A stretch of 64,000 bases of DNA, from NCBI RefSeq assembly GCF_018139145.2, contig NC_059473.1, positions 61,238,707 through 61,302,706 on the forward strand, given 5' to 3'. A program made the translations under genes and the position numbers. Of the stretch, positions 51,001-63,000 are shown piece after piece. This stretch comes from Gymnogyps californianus (taxonomy: Eukaryota; Chordata; Aves; Accipitriformes; Cathartidae). The first letter of the stretch is position 1, and every line of letters starts with the position of its first letter. The notes below the pieces were generated by a model. It was not told the origin of the DNA, made no database searches, and saw only the letters and a program-made list of their open reading frames with translations.

Positions 51001-54000
51001 TTTGACAATGAGGGAGCGGGAGAAAACATGCTTTCATTGTACTTAGTATCTCAGCTAAGAGAAATTACCTGTAAGTTCTTGCCCAGACTTAAACCCTTAA
51101 TGCATTTATTCCTTTATTCTGCCCCCTGCAGCTTCCTGTTGCCCTTATCTGGCTCTTCAGTCCCATTCTGACTTCTCTCTCTCTGCACCAGGACTTCATA
51201 TCCCATATCTGCAACCCCTTGCCCCATACTTGTGTCTGTCTTGCACTACACCTCCCAGTCTTCTCTCCAAGACATTAAGACATTCCCAGTTTCTGCTTCA
51301 AACTTCCTCACTGCATAGTTCACCGTCTCTAGTCACTCCTGTAAAAGTGCAATGCTGTAGGCAACACTGGCCATGGAAGATACGAACTCTAATATCTGGC
51401 AATGTTATAAACAAAAGTTAAGGTCTGGCAATGTTATAAACAAAAAAACCAACCAAAAAAAAAGTGTTAGAAGTGCTGACCACCCTTAATAAGAGTGCCT
51501 GTAAGAGGCAAATTCACAAAAGGGCGATATACTTTTTAATCAGGTATATGTATCAAAAGATCAAGCTCAACTGTTTGATTCACTCATTATGCAATTGGCA
51601 AATGTTAAACTGTATTAAACATAAAAGTAGCTTTGTTTAAATTAACTCTTCTTAGGTGTTTAAAGTGCCCAAATGTCATCAAAGCATTGTAACTACTCTT
51701 TCTGCAAAGTAAATATTTAAAATATTCTTTATCAAAGATTAAAGTATTAGAACCATTTTGAGATATGCGCTTGCAGTATTTGTGAAGAGTTTTAACAGTA
51801 GTGCTAAATAAAAGGATTTCAGGCTGCTGGAAAAGAACATTTCAGTCAACAAGCTGTTTTTAAATTTTATGGTTAGAACATCCATAACATTATTGAAAAA
51901 CAAATCTTTTCCAGGGAACGGGAATGAATGCTAGAAAAATTAGAGAATTAATTTCTCATAAAGCAGTAATAACCTAGAATTTAAAGTTCCTTGCAACCTG
52001 CTTAAGGATGCTGAAATACCAGGCTGTGAAACAGTGACACAATTGTTTCACATTCAGTTTCAGCTCCAGCTGAGTTTCTTGTCTTGGAACCTCATCAGCC
52101 TTTGTGCTTGGATCCCAGCATAATGAATCCATGCGCTCTTTAGATTTTCCTCAGAGCTACAGTATACCAAGACTATCTGTTTGATTGGTTTTTTAAATTA
52201 TTATTTATTTACTGAAGGCAAGACTTTGTGGAATAAAGCTGATACCCCCGGCCCCATAAACAACTGTCCAAAGATACTTTCATATAAATAGAGGATTCTC
52301 AAGGCTTAATGGCATTCCATTGTCTAGTGTAAGGAAGTACCGATTATGACTTAACTTCAGCAGCCCAGAGCACTAAATTTAAAACTAGCAGAATTTTTAA
52401 AGAGTCCAGACTCCTCCAATTCTCTGGACTCCTATTTTTAAGGAGTCCAGCGAATTAAAAAGGTAATCTATTAATTTTAATTTAAAAACATTTTCTTTTC
52501 TCATTCTGCTGCACTGTTTCTCTTTAGCTTGAGATGTTGCTAAAAGATGCACAACGTAAGATTCTACTGGAACACTGCTTTTTTAGAACATACACATATA
52601 CATATTTTTTTTCCACAACATTGAGAAATGGACTCAAAAATACACTTTTCTTACTACTAGTTGGGACTATAAAGGTTTCCTGGAATTCTGTTATATAAAT
52701 GCAGAATACATACTATATATTGCAACGAAAGTGGTGACATTTAATGTATTTTACATACCATGACCATTTAGGAACTTCTTCATATTTGAAATTACATTTT
52801 TAATTTTTTTCCACTAGTATAAAATCTTGTTGGATGACTTAGGGCTACTGCTAAGTGACCTTTATGTGTACTCTAGGACTCGTATTCCAACTGCATTAAT
52901 AAATCAAGCATGTCATTTTAAGGTTTCCATGGTGGCATCCTGACAAAAGCATCCATAAATCCAACAGCAGAACTGCATAAAGCATGCCTATGTTACTGTA
53001 AAAACATCTCCAAGAGTTACAGTATGGTTTTCAAGAATCACAAAGAAAATAACACTTTGGAAAAAAATGGTAATTTGTCAAGCTACAGAGACCTAGTTTC
53101 ACTCTGTTTAAACAGACTTTTTCCACTTGCAAGGGGAGGAAGAAAATGAGCAAGCAGAAAGGAATGGGGAAGGTCCAGTCATACATTCAAACAATGCTGC
53201 TTTTCTTCTTATGATGCACAAAGCAAGAATTGACACCATTTTTTACTGATTCTTCTAATAAAAATTAATTTGCATACAATTTTTGTCTTGGTTGTGTAAA
53301 GCATTATGGACACCTACACTATGGAGTTAATTTCCAAAAATAAATGTCAAAAAGTATTTTTCATTTCATTGCTTGGAAAATAAAAAAGTGGGAGAAATTC
53401 TCTTACTACATTAAATACAATTCCACAAATAAAAAGATATTGCCAAATTATAGATATTGCAGGCTCCCTATCAATAAGGATGTTAAAAATTTTGGCTCAC
53501 TCAGCATTTGCATCCCTTTTAAGTTGCATGTAGACATAACTTGGTAATGAAAGCAACAGTCTTCACCAATTCACACTACTGCTTGTAATGACGTGCAATG
53601 AATAGTAAGGATTTGAGTAAAGTCTGAATTCTACTTCCCCTCCTACAACAGTTTCTTTTGCAGCCTTGAGCAAGTCAGTTACCTTTGCCTCCACATTAAT
53701 AAAATGAAGAAAGAGCCTATTGCTGCTGAGGAACAATTATCGTTTCTACACAAGCTGCATACACAGATTTTTAGCAAAAGCTCTGTAATCTTTGCTCAGA
53801 AATTCTATTTTTGCAATTGTTTAGAATTCATAATTCATTTCACATAATCAGGTGAGCTTTGTAAACATTACCACACTATGAGCCAGACCATTAAAGAGCA
53901 CTCATTTAAAGCTAGAAATATTTAATTGGGCTATTCATTACGTTCACTACAACAAAAGATTTTTTCCCACATGTTGTCTTCTCCATTAAATTATCAAACT

Positions 54001-57000
54001 GGTCTAATTTGACTCACAAAGATGTGGCGATGTTTGCAGCTGGAGTCGCATCGTAAGTCTCTCTCGCTACAGCTGCACCAGCAGTTAAGAAAACTGCCTT
54101 GAAAAAGATTGTACGTTGAAGAAGAAATTAGTTTGCCAATGTTTCACTTCAAATATAGCTGTGCCTAGATTGGAGCATATTTCAGTGGATAAGACAGCCA
54201 TTCCAGTGTTTAAGTCTGTAGGGCATCTTTAGGTAAGGAAAGCATAATAACAAGAATAAAACAGTAGCTTGGAAATCAAATTGTATCATAATCATTATTT
54301 GTTCACAAATATTTGAATTTACTTATGTTGCAGTGTTTCTAGAGTATTAATACCCAAACAGTATTTTATCCAGGAAACTGCAAAGAAATTATAATTGGCA
54401 CCCAGGCTTTTAGACACTTTTGTTTACTTTTAACAAAATAAAGGCTAAACAGGGATAGAAGTTTGGTACACATTCTCATTAAAAAAATGGTGACAATGTA
54501 TTTTATAATTTTTAATTTTTTTTTTTTTAAATGTAATGGTGGCCAGGACATATAAATGAGAAGAGATTACACTGTGGAGAGCCACTTTTCAGACTTTTTT
54601 GGCTAAATCTGAACCTCAGAAGCACTCTTATTTGACCTTCTCCCCTTTCAACCCATTGATTCTCTTTTCCATATGCAACTGAACGATTTTCTCAAGAATC
54701 ATAAAAAGGCTGAAGGATCCCTTGCAGGTTACCTGATCCAATTCCTCACTCATAGCAGTGCTAACACAGATCATGCTGCTCCGGGCACAGAATGGCTGAG
54801 GTTGGCAGGGACCTCTTGAGATTATCTAGTCCAACCCCCCATTCAAGTAGGATCAGCTAGAGCCAGTTGCCCAGGACTGTGTCCAGTCCAGTTTTGAATA
54901 TTTCCAAGGATGGAGATTCCATAACCTCTCCTGGACTCTCTTTTCAATATCTGACCACATTCATGATGGAAATTATTTTCCTAATAATTAATTCACATTT
55001 TGCTCATTGCAACCAGTGTCCATTGCCTGTTGTCCTATCACTATGCACGTCCAAGAAGAGTCTGGCTTAGATCTTCTCTACACTCTCCCATTAGGTATAG
55101 TTTAAGACAGCAACAAGAACTCTCCTTAGACCCACTTAACTTCACCTTACATGCCATGTTCTCCAGTTCACATTTGGAAGACAATAGAAAACTCTCATAC
55201 TTCAAGCAATATACTACTTTCTAACAAAGGTGGGCTTGGAAGGAGTAAGACTGCCTATCTTGTACTTCCTTATACTTTGCTCACTGTCTGACAAAGGTGG
55301 TAATCTAGACAGTTTTTATTCATGCTACTTTGTAACTTTTTATCTCCTGCTGCACATTTGTCTTCTGCTAAAGAATCAGCTAGTGGCTGCAAGTGGAATG
55401 GGATGCTATACCTTACTGGAAGGACCACCAGTTTAATCTTTCTATAAGTAGTAGGTCATGTCCATCCCCCTGTTTCTTCACAAATAAACAGGAAAGAAGC
55501 TTCAAAATATGAGAATGCATGGTGAAAAGATTAAGAACCAGAAGAGAAATCAGTTTTCTAATGTTTTGACATGTTTAAAATAAAACCAATGTGCAGAAAA
55601 TTACAAGCCTATTCATAACGTATTTGAAATTACAGGTTCAGACTTCAAAATCCACTGAAGACCCAGGTATAGACCCCAAACATAAATGAATGGAAACAAA
55701 CAAACACTTTTGTGTATATATATATGTGTGTGTGTGTGCACGCAAGTGTAAATATATGGATCATATGTATTAATACATATGTTCATAAAACTTTATGTAG
55801 CCACCTCTACAAGGTGGCTCTACAAGTTAGATACAAGCCACAATCTACAAGTTACTTTATCTCTTTTGCATTGTAGATTTGTTTATTGATCCTTTTTATT
55901 AGAAAAATTTGTATTACTAAATTCAAGCTTAAGTTAAGAGATAAATGAACATCAACTTAAGTGACATTTATTCAAGCCACAAAGTCTCGTATACTAGCTC
56001 AGAAGAAAATTTCAAATCATTTAATGTTCTTAGTTGTTTCATTAGGTATGTGAAGAATTATACAGAGGTTATTGTCATTGTGCAGAATTAGTCTGTTTTA
56101 ATTTGCATAACGAAAATATCCATTCCAAAGGCATGCTATTTCCATAAGAGATTCACATTTAAAATTTGTATTTCAAGCTTCTGCACTGACAAGGGAGGAA
56201 AATGAAGAGACCCCTTATTAATGAAACTGATCACTATCAAAAGCAACTGGTGAAATGAAAAAAGAATTAAACATGCATAAAGCATTAAGCATAGAAAAAC
56301 TGCAAACAATGGAAAAGTAAATGGGTGAAAATATTCTGAAAGTTAATTTAACAATTACATACAGTATCTATTTTGATATATTTCAGAAATGAATAATTTT
56401 TGCATATATTCTGCTTTTATCAATAACTGAAAAACATGATCAGTTTATACACAGAACAGTAATACTATTATCTGTTTCAGCAGTTTAACAAAAAAAGTTT
56501 TGTACATGATTTCATTTGACTTCGCAAAAACTCACACCTATCTGTGAAGTCTGTGGATCTATACTTTAGAAATAGGGTAACATTTATAAAGTTTAGAAAT
56601 AATATGGCAGCTCTGGTTTGATTGTTTAATTTTTAGTAAAAATACCCATAACGAAATAAGAGAATGGAGCTGTCTTTCTCAGAATAGGTTAGGATGTGAT
56701 CTATGTGCTCTTGTAAGAGAGTCTGCTTAGTATGTGTTCTGTTACTTCATGGCGAGGCTAGCTTGTGTTGCTCACAGTGGTGGTGTCTGTTTTAAAAAGC
56801 TCTAAATGAGAAAGGTTTGGACGCCCTTAACGTTTCTTACTGAAGAGCCAGGACTTTTAAATTAGCAGCAGGGTTTAGACAGGTCTGAGTACATTAAATA
56901 GAAGACAGTAAAAGTTACAATTTGGGAGGTTTAAAACAACCTGTTCTGATAAACATTCATTTTGGTAAGTGAGTGTCCTTGGAAATCACCACCTTTTACC

Positions 57001-60000
57001 TAACAGTTAAGGAGGTAACTTCAAGGAATCCTGTAGAGGAAAGTCAGGTAGCCAGAAGAATACAGGGAGTAACCAAAAACACGAGGAAAAGGGGGATGAG
57101 TGAGAAAGCGGCAGGAAATCCAATCTAAAAAGAGTAGGCCATAAACCTATTTTGAAAGCCACATTATTATACAGGGAGGAAGGGGTTGTCCAACAGCCAG
57201 GTGTTTGCTTTGAAGTTGAATTCATTTACGATCAATCCATTTTTGACTCCTATTTAACCTCTGAGAGAGGACAAACTGGCAAACAGATCAGAACTTTACA
57301 GAAAAGATCTAAAAGAAGGACTGTGGGTAGCGTTAAAGAAATGCATGGTTCTGGCCCAAAGGTGACAATGCCTTCTTAGAGAGTAGCTGTATTCAAAATA
57401 ATAATCTCCACTACAGAGGAAAGAAAAAAAAATATTTTATTTAATAAGTCAAGCAAATAGAAAGGTCCAATTAAAACAACAGTAGGAGAAGTAGGGGGAA
57501 AAAAAAAAAAAGGCAGAAGGTGTGCCATCGTGAATGGAACATTACTCAGGGAAGCTGTGCTCCCTGAAGAACTGTGCATACTACCATTTCGGTCTTGGCC
57601 CAGCCCTCTGCTCTTTTAAAAAGAAAAGGGAAACACATACCGAAGCTCTCTCCTTCCATTCCAATAGGCCCAGGCTGAGGAGTCTCTCCATTCTTCAAGC
57701 AGTTATGAATGTATGCTGCCTTCCACCTGGCGTACTTCCTGTGCTGGGCATTCTGGGGAAAGGAAAAAGCCAGCCATTTTACCCACTCACTTCTGCGAAT
57801 TAATGCATTCACAACAGAAATATAAGCAGGTTTTCAACCCTGAGATTATAAAACTAAAGTGGTTTCTCTGCTATCATTTGACACCCCTTTAAAGATAAAC
57901 AACACATGTGAACTTAATTGCTGAAGTAAAAAAATTATAAAAAGAACACCTCTAACAGGATCTCAGCATGAAAGGAAAATGTGGAGATCTTCAATTAGTG
58001 CAGCTTGTCAGGAAAAGAAAATAAATTATACCAGGACCATCTAGTGTGAAAGACAGAACACTGTGTAGTAATTACTGATGTGAAATAATAAAGAAAATTT
58101 CCTGTCTCCATAAACTTAGATGATTATTTAGTTTAGATTTAAATATCTGAAACTTAAAATGCTAATCCTGCTGATCAATAATATAAAATCTTTTCTAATT
58201 ACATTATTTTAAATTTTAAAAATGTATAAAAGCATGAATACAGAGAGGGTGCTGTAGTTGCAGATTAATATAGTGTGTGAGATATTCTACGACATACAAT
58301 ATTTTGATTTAATATCTTCACAACATAGCTAAAAATCAGAAGGACTTTAGCAATACATAAACTACCTGCAGAGCAAGGGGTTATGATAATAACAACTTTA
58401 AATAAACTGCTAATGACAAGTTTAATAGTTCATTTATTAGAAAAAATACTAATACTTCTCAAAAAAATTAATTACTATATTGACAGTCAATATAATTTTT
58501 TGCCAATTCTCATCTTCTGAAATGGTGTCAGTATGAAGCAATAGCCGTGAGAAGCGAATCTGCTGCTTGCCTTTCTGATTCCATTTCCACGGTAACAGTT
58601 TGAAATTGAAAAAATGTGGTAGTAACTTACAGTATTTAAAGAAAATCAATATGACTTTTCACTATTTTCAGTTTCTGGGAAAAAGGAATTGAGGAAAAGC
58701 ATTTCACCTGAGTTTTCGTAAATTATTCTTTTCACAAAACATGAATGTCTGAAATAAATGTCAGAATCTCAACTACTTTGAGATTTTCCACTTAATTTTT
58801 TAAAATATACTTTACTGTTCTTAGGTATAACTTTAATATGTCAAAACATGAAATGAAGATTGGCCATTTTATATCTCCTGGGACTGTTACAATAGTGGTT
58901 TTTTTAATCCAGAAAGAGTCCTCAACTGATAAACTGATTATGCAAATCAACTACATTGTCAAAAGTTGTAAGAGAAATAACCAGTTCTGACAGTTATGAG
59001 GTAATATACTTCAAGGAACAAGGCTGAATATAAACAGAGATGAGAAATGTGGAAGGATGTGGTGGATTGACCCTGGCTGGATGCCAGGTGCCCACCAAAG
59101 CCACTCTATCACTCCCTTCCTAAGCTGGACAGGGGAGAGAAAATATAACAAAAGGCTCATGGGTCGAGAAAAGGACAGGAGAGATCACTCACCAATTACC
59201 ATCACAGGCAAAACAGACTTGACTTGGGGAAATTAGTTTAATTTATTACCAGTCAAATCAGAGTAGGATAATGAGAAATAAAACCAAATCTTAAAAACAC
59301 CTTCCCCCCAGCCCTCCCTTCTTCCCGGGCTTAACTTTACTCCCAGGTTCTCTACCTCCTTCCCACAAGCAGCACAGGGGAAAGGGGAATGGGGGTTTGG
59401 GTCAGGTCACCACATGTTATTTCTGCTGCTCCTTCCTCCTCACGGGGAGGAGGACTCACACTCTTCCCCTGCTCCAGCTTGGGGTCCCTCCCACGGGAGA
59501 CAATCCTTCATGAACTTCTCCAACATGAGTCCTTCCCACGGGCTGCAGTTCTTCATGAACTGCTCCAGCATGGGTCCCATCCACGAGGTGCAGTCCTTCA
59601 GGAGCAGACTGCTCCAGCGTGGGTCCCCCACAGAGTCACAAGTCCTGCCAGCAAACCTGCTTCAGCATGGGCTCCTCTCTCCACGGGGCCATGGGTCCAC
59701 AGGTCCTGCCAGGAGCCTGCTCCAGCGCGGGCTTCCCACGGGGTCACAGCCTCCTTCGGGCATCCGCCTGCTCCGGCGTGGGGTCATCCATGGGCTGCAG
59801 GTGGATATCTGCTCCACCGTGGACCTCCATGGGCTGCAGGGGGACAGCCTGCCTCACCATGGTCTTCACCACGGGCTGCAGGGGAATCTCTGCTCTGGCG
59901 CCCGGAGCACCTCCTCCCCCTCCTCCTTCACTGACCTTGGTGTCTGCGGAGTTGTTTCTCTTACATGTTCTCACTCCTCTCTTCTCTGGCTACAGTTGCC

Positions 60001-63000
60001 GTTGTGCAGCAACTTTTCCCCCTTCTTAAATACATTATCACAGAGGCGCTACCACCATCGCTGATTGGCTCGGCCTTGGCCAGCAGCAAGTCCATCTTGG
60101 AGCCAGCTGGCATTGACTCTATTGGACACAGGGGAAGCTTCTAGCAGCTTCTCACAGAAGCCACCCCTGTAGCCCCCCCGCTACCAAAACCTTGCCACAC
60201 AAACCGAATACAAAGGATGAGTGGAATAATTTGGCCAAGTGAACAATGCAGGTTGATAGCGTGTTTCACATCAACATCACCTGCAAGGTACTGGTGAACT
60301 CAAATTTCCACAGTAACAATTACAGGTAAAGTGGTTTGGAAACTCAGGTAGACAGAATAATCTCTCTTTAAAAGTCCTGACTGAAATTACATCCAAAGTT
60401 TTTGAGAATTAATAAAATGAAATTCAAAATTGTACTTCACAAAGTCTATTGCACTGTCATCTACAACAGAGTAGAGAGTGACACTGTAATTGATAGCTCC
60501 AGCAAACTCCCTTGCTCCTATTTGATACATTGCTATCCACCAGGATGCTCATGCAGCCCAGGAGAAAGATACGGTCTTCATTTTCACAAATAAAATGTTC
60601 TCCAGAAAAAAGCCTATCCTGATGACAGATTTATTAAAATGCATTCACTATACCTCAGAAAGGAGAAGTACAACTGGAAAACATGGCTTTCTGTTAAACA
60701 CTTTCTTTTAATAATCATTCCTGGCCAAGTAGTGTTACAGATGAAATTCTTTTATCATTCACAAATACACTAGAAGCCACAAAATGCAGAAATACACATC
60801 CAGAGTATGGTACTTTTAGAAAAGAACATTACGCAAGATTTAACAGCCTGTACATCTCCCCTCTGTTCTAATACTGCAATTATTTCTTAATAAAGTGTGA
60901 AGATGCTGTTGTATTGGCTGCCCGTGCCCAGGTGGTGGCAACAGGGGGCAGCAGGGGTGGTGTCTGTGAGGAGAGGCCAGGTCTGCCCAGTGCCAGACAC
61001 GGCCAGCTCCAGAACACCCATGACAGGACACAGCTGAGCCCCTCAGCCAGGCTGGTGGTGCCTCCGGGAAAGCATATGTAAGAATGGGCTAAAAAAACCC
61101 CCACCAAAACGCTGGACGGAGAGAGGAGAAGGGAAAAAAGTGTTTGATGTGTGTCATTATGCATCCCAGCTGCAAAGCTTATCATTCCAGAACTGAGAAC
61201 CTAAATTTTGTTGCTTTTAGTTTGTTTTTAACATACACTGCTGTCCCTTTTTGGAAGGCTGCCCTACTGTACGAACGTTACTACTGAGGTAAATGAAAAC
61301 AACACTACTATCACACAGCTTCTTACTGATCTGACGTAAGCTGTGTCTTGTAAAACATGTCTTCCAGCAAATCCTTTTACCTACTTCTAATATTGAGTTA
61401 CAGAACATCCGCTGTTTCCTGTGACACAATCCATTCATACTACCCAATAATCAACCACTTGCCAATTAAAAATATACATATTATTTACAATACCCATTTT
61501 CTGATTTTAGGTGTCAAGTATCTGCTTTCTATGCCTTCTGCTGTTGATTTAAAAGCCTTTTAATAGTTGATATTCCATACATATGAAGGCAATTACATAC
61601 TGAAAGACACAGAGGTGGTCTGAATACAGATGTCATACTACATAACCAGGTGTCAGGCTGAGCTTACTTCAGGCTAACAAAAGCTTCTGCAAAAGTCTAA
61701 GACAGTCACATGTCATACTTGCCCCATCATTCCTTCATGTGACACTGGATAAGGAAACTGTTGAAATGTAATGATGCTAGCCAGAAGTGCAAACTTTTTA
61801 CTGTATTTCTTGTACACTCTCTTTTAACATCATCTTCACTGATTAAAAATGAGATAATTCTGCTTCTTTCCAATTACAAAGTGCTTCTGTCCTTTCAGCA
61901 TCAACAACAACAACAAAAATCCCACATTCAGTAGTAAACATACCACTGCTAGCATTCCACATTTGTAACAATTTTTTCCATCTACAAGGATTGCTTCAGG
62001 ACCTCTTAGGAGTCACCAAATCAGTGCACTGTCCTGTGCACTGGATTCCTACAGTCTAAGACGATTGTCTTCAATGTGCATTCACACTCTGGCTCTAGTA
62101 ACTGTTATTATTTGATATCGTAAAGGATGTCAGGGCCCATAGCAGCCAGTTTTAAGACAACACACGAAAGAGCAATCTTACTTGTGCCTCTTGAGAGATG
62201 AAAATTGTATATTGGTATAGTCTCCGGCTATGGAAGATGTAGAATCTTGCAACAACACTTGGCCAAGTGCTCTTCTTGGGCAAGACCTATCTTTAATATC
62301 TACACTTACATTCCCATACGTCATAGTATACAAGAAGTGCACCACTATCAAAACCATTCTTTTACCTTCCTTCCAATATTTACAAATGAAAGCAGCCATG
62401 GCAACTGCATTTTAAACTGGGCAAGTATGTCTGCATGTTAGGCATACTTACCGGATCAGAGATCTACATACAGGATGTCAAGTCTGTGAATTCCAAGCAG
62501 GGCATAGAATAGTTTGGGACCAACACAACCACAGGCTTGTTATGGGCCTGCAAAGCAGCAGAACTTTTCGTTTCTAAGGCACTTTTACTAGTGTAAGCGT
62601 GGAAGCCTATAACACTCAAGCATGTGAGAAAAAAAAATTTGTAGATTACCTGTGTGGATTTAGGTGTCCTGAGACATAATCAGCACTTACGTGATCAGCA
62701 CGTGCTGATTTTGTCTCAAATTGTTTAGCGTCATTGGTGTTTCTTATTTATTTTTCCAGGTATTTCAACCTTCCTTTAACAAGATTTGAAACTTGTCTTC
62801 ATGAATCAGTAGCAGCTTTCTCTATTTTTTTTCTTCTTTGCCAGAAGTTATCAACTATACTATTACATTTTCAAACTGAGCTTCTCATTCAGTTAATTTA
62901 GCAAGGAAACCTCACTTTTGATTTTCAGAACAAGGAATACCTTATTAAGAGTACCTGCTCCTCTGTATTGGAGATTAATTCTTTTGTGGGGCATGAATAA

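Larger units (their letters stand above)
48908..57640 (-). other. VTA1: VTA1 intron (8.7 kb)
   Basis: Bounded by the donor GTATGT at 57640 and the tandem acceptor at 48910-48905. It holds the minus-oriented CR1 end (54786-55130), a MIR-like relic (53650), the 29-bp tandem duplication, the three-arm stem region (52402-52450) and a TG/TA microsatellite. Confidence 0.85.
59058..60212 (-). mobile_element. Complete solo LTR, 1155 bp, sense-oriented inside a VTA1 intron
   Basis: The plus strand starts TGTGGTGGATTGACC and ends CCGAATACA, flanked by AAGGA at 59053-59057 and 60213-60217 (a 5-bp target-site duplication). Read on the minus strand it shows CCAAT boxes (complement of 60121-60125 and 60064-60068), TATTTAA (complement of 60026-60032) and AATAAA (complement of 59242-59247), in the promoter-to-polyA order expected of an LTR. 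The middle (about 59495-59905) is GC-rich and built from degenerate repeats around CTGCTCCAGCRTGGG and CACGGGCTGCAG. I recognise it as an abundant avian ERV LTR family. It shares orientation with VTA1. Confidence 0.85.

Noticed and set aside
57546..57640. Extension of the VTA1 exon frame beyond GTATGT
   Set aside because: The strong donor and the in-frame fit to the next exon show this is intron.
59389..60064. Long plus-strand open frames of 181 and 216 codons
   Set aside because: They run antisense through GC-rich tandem repeats inside a solo LTR; the peptides are low complexity and follow the repeat, not a protein family.
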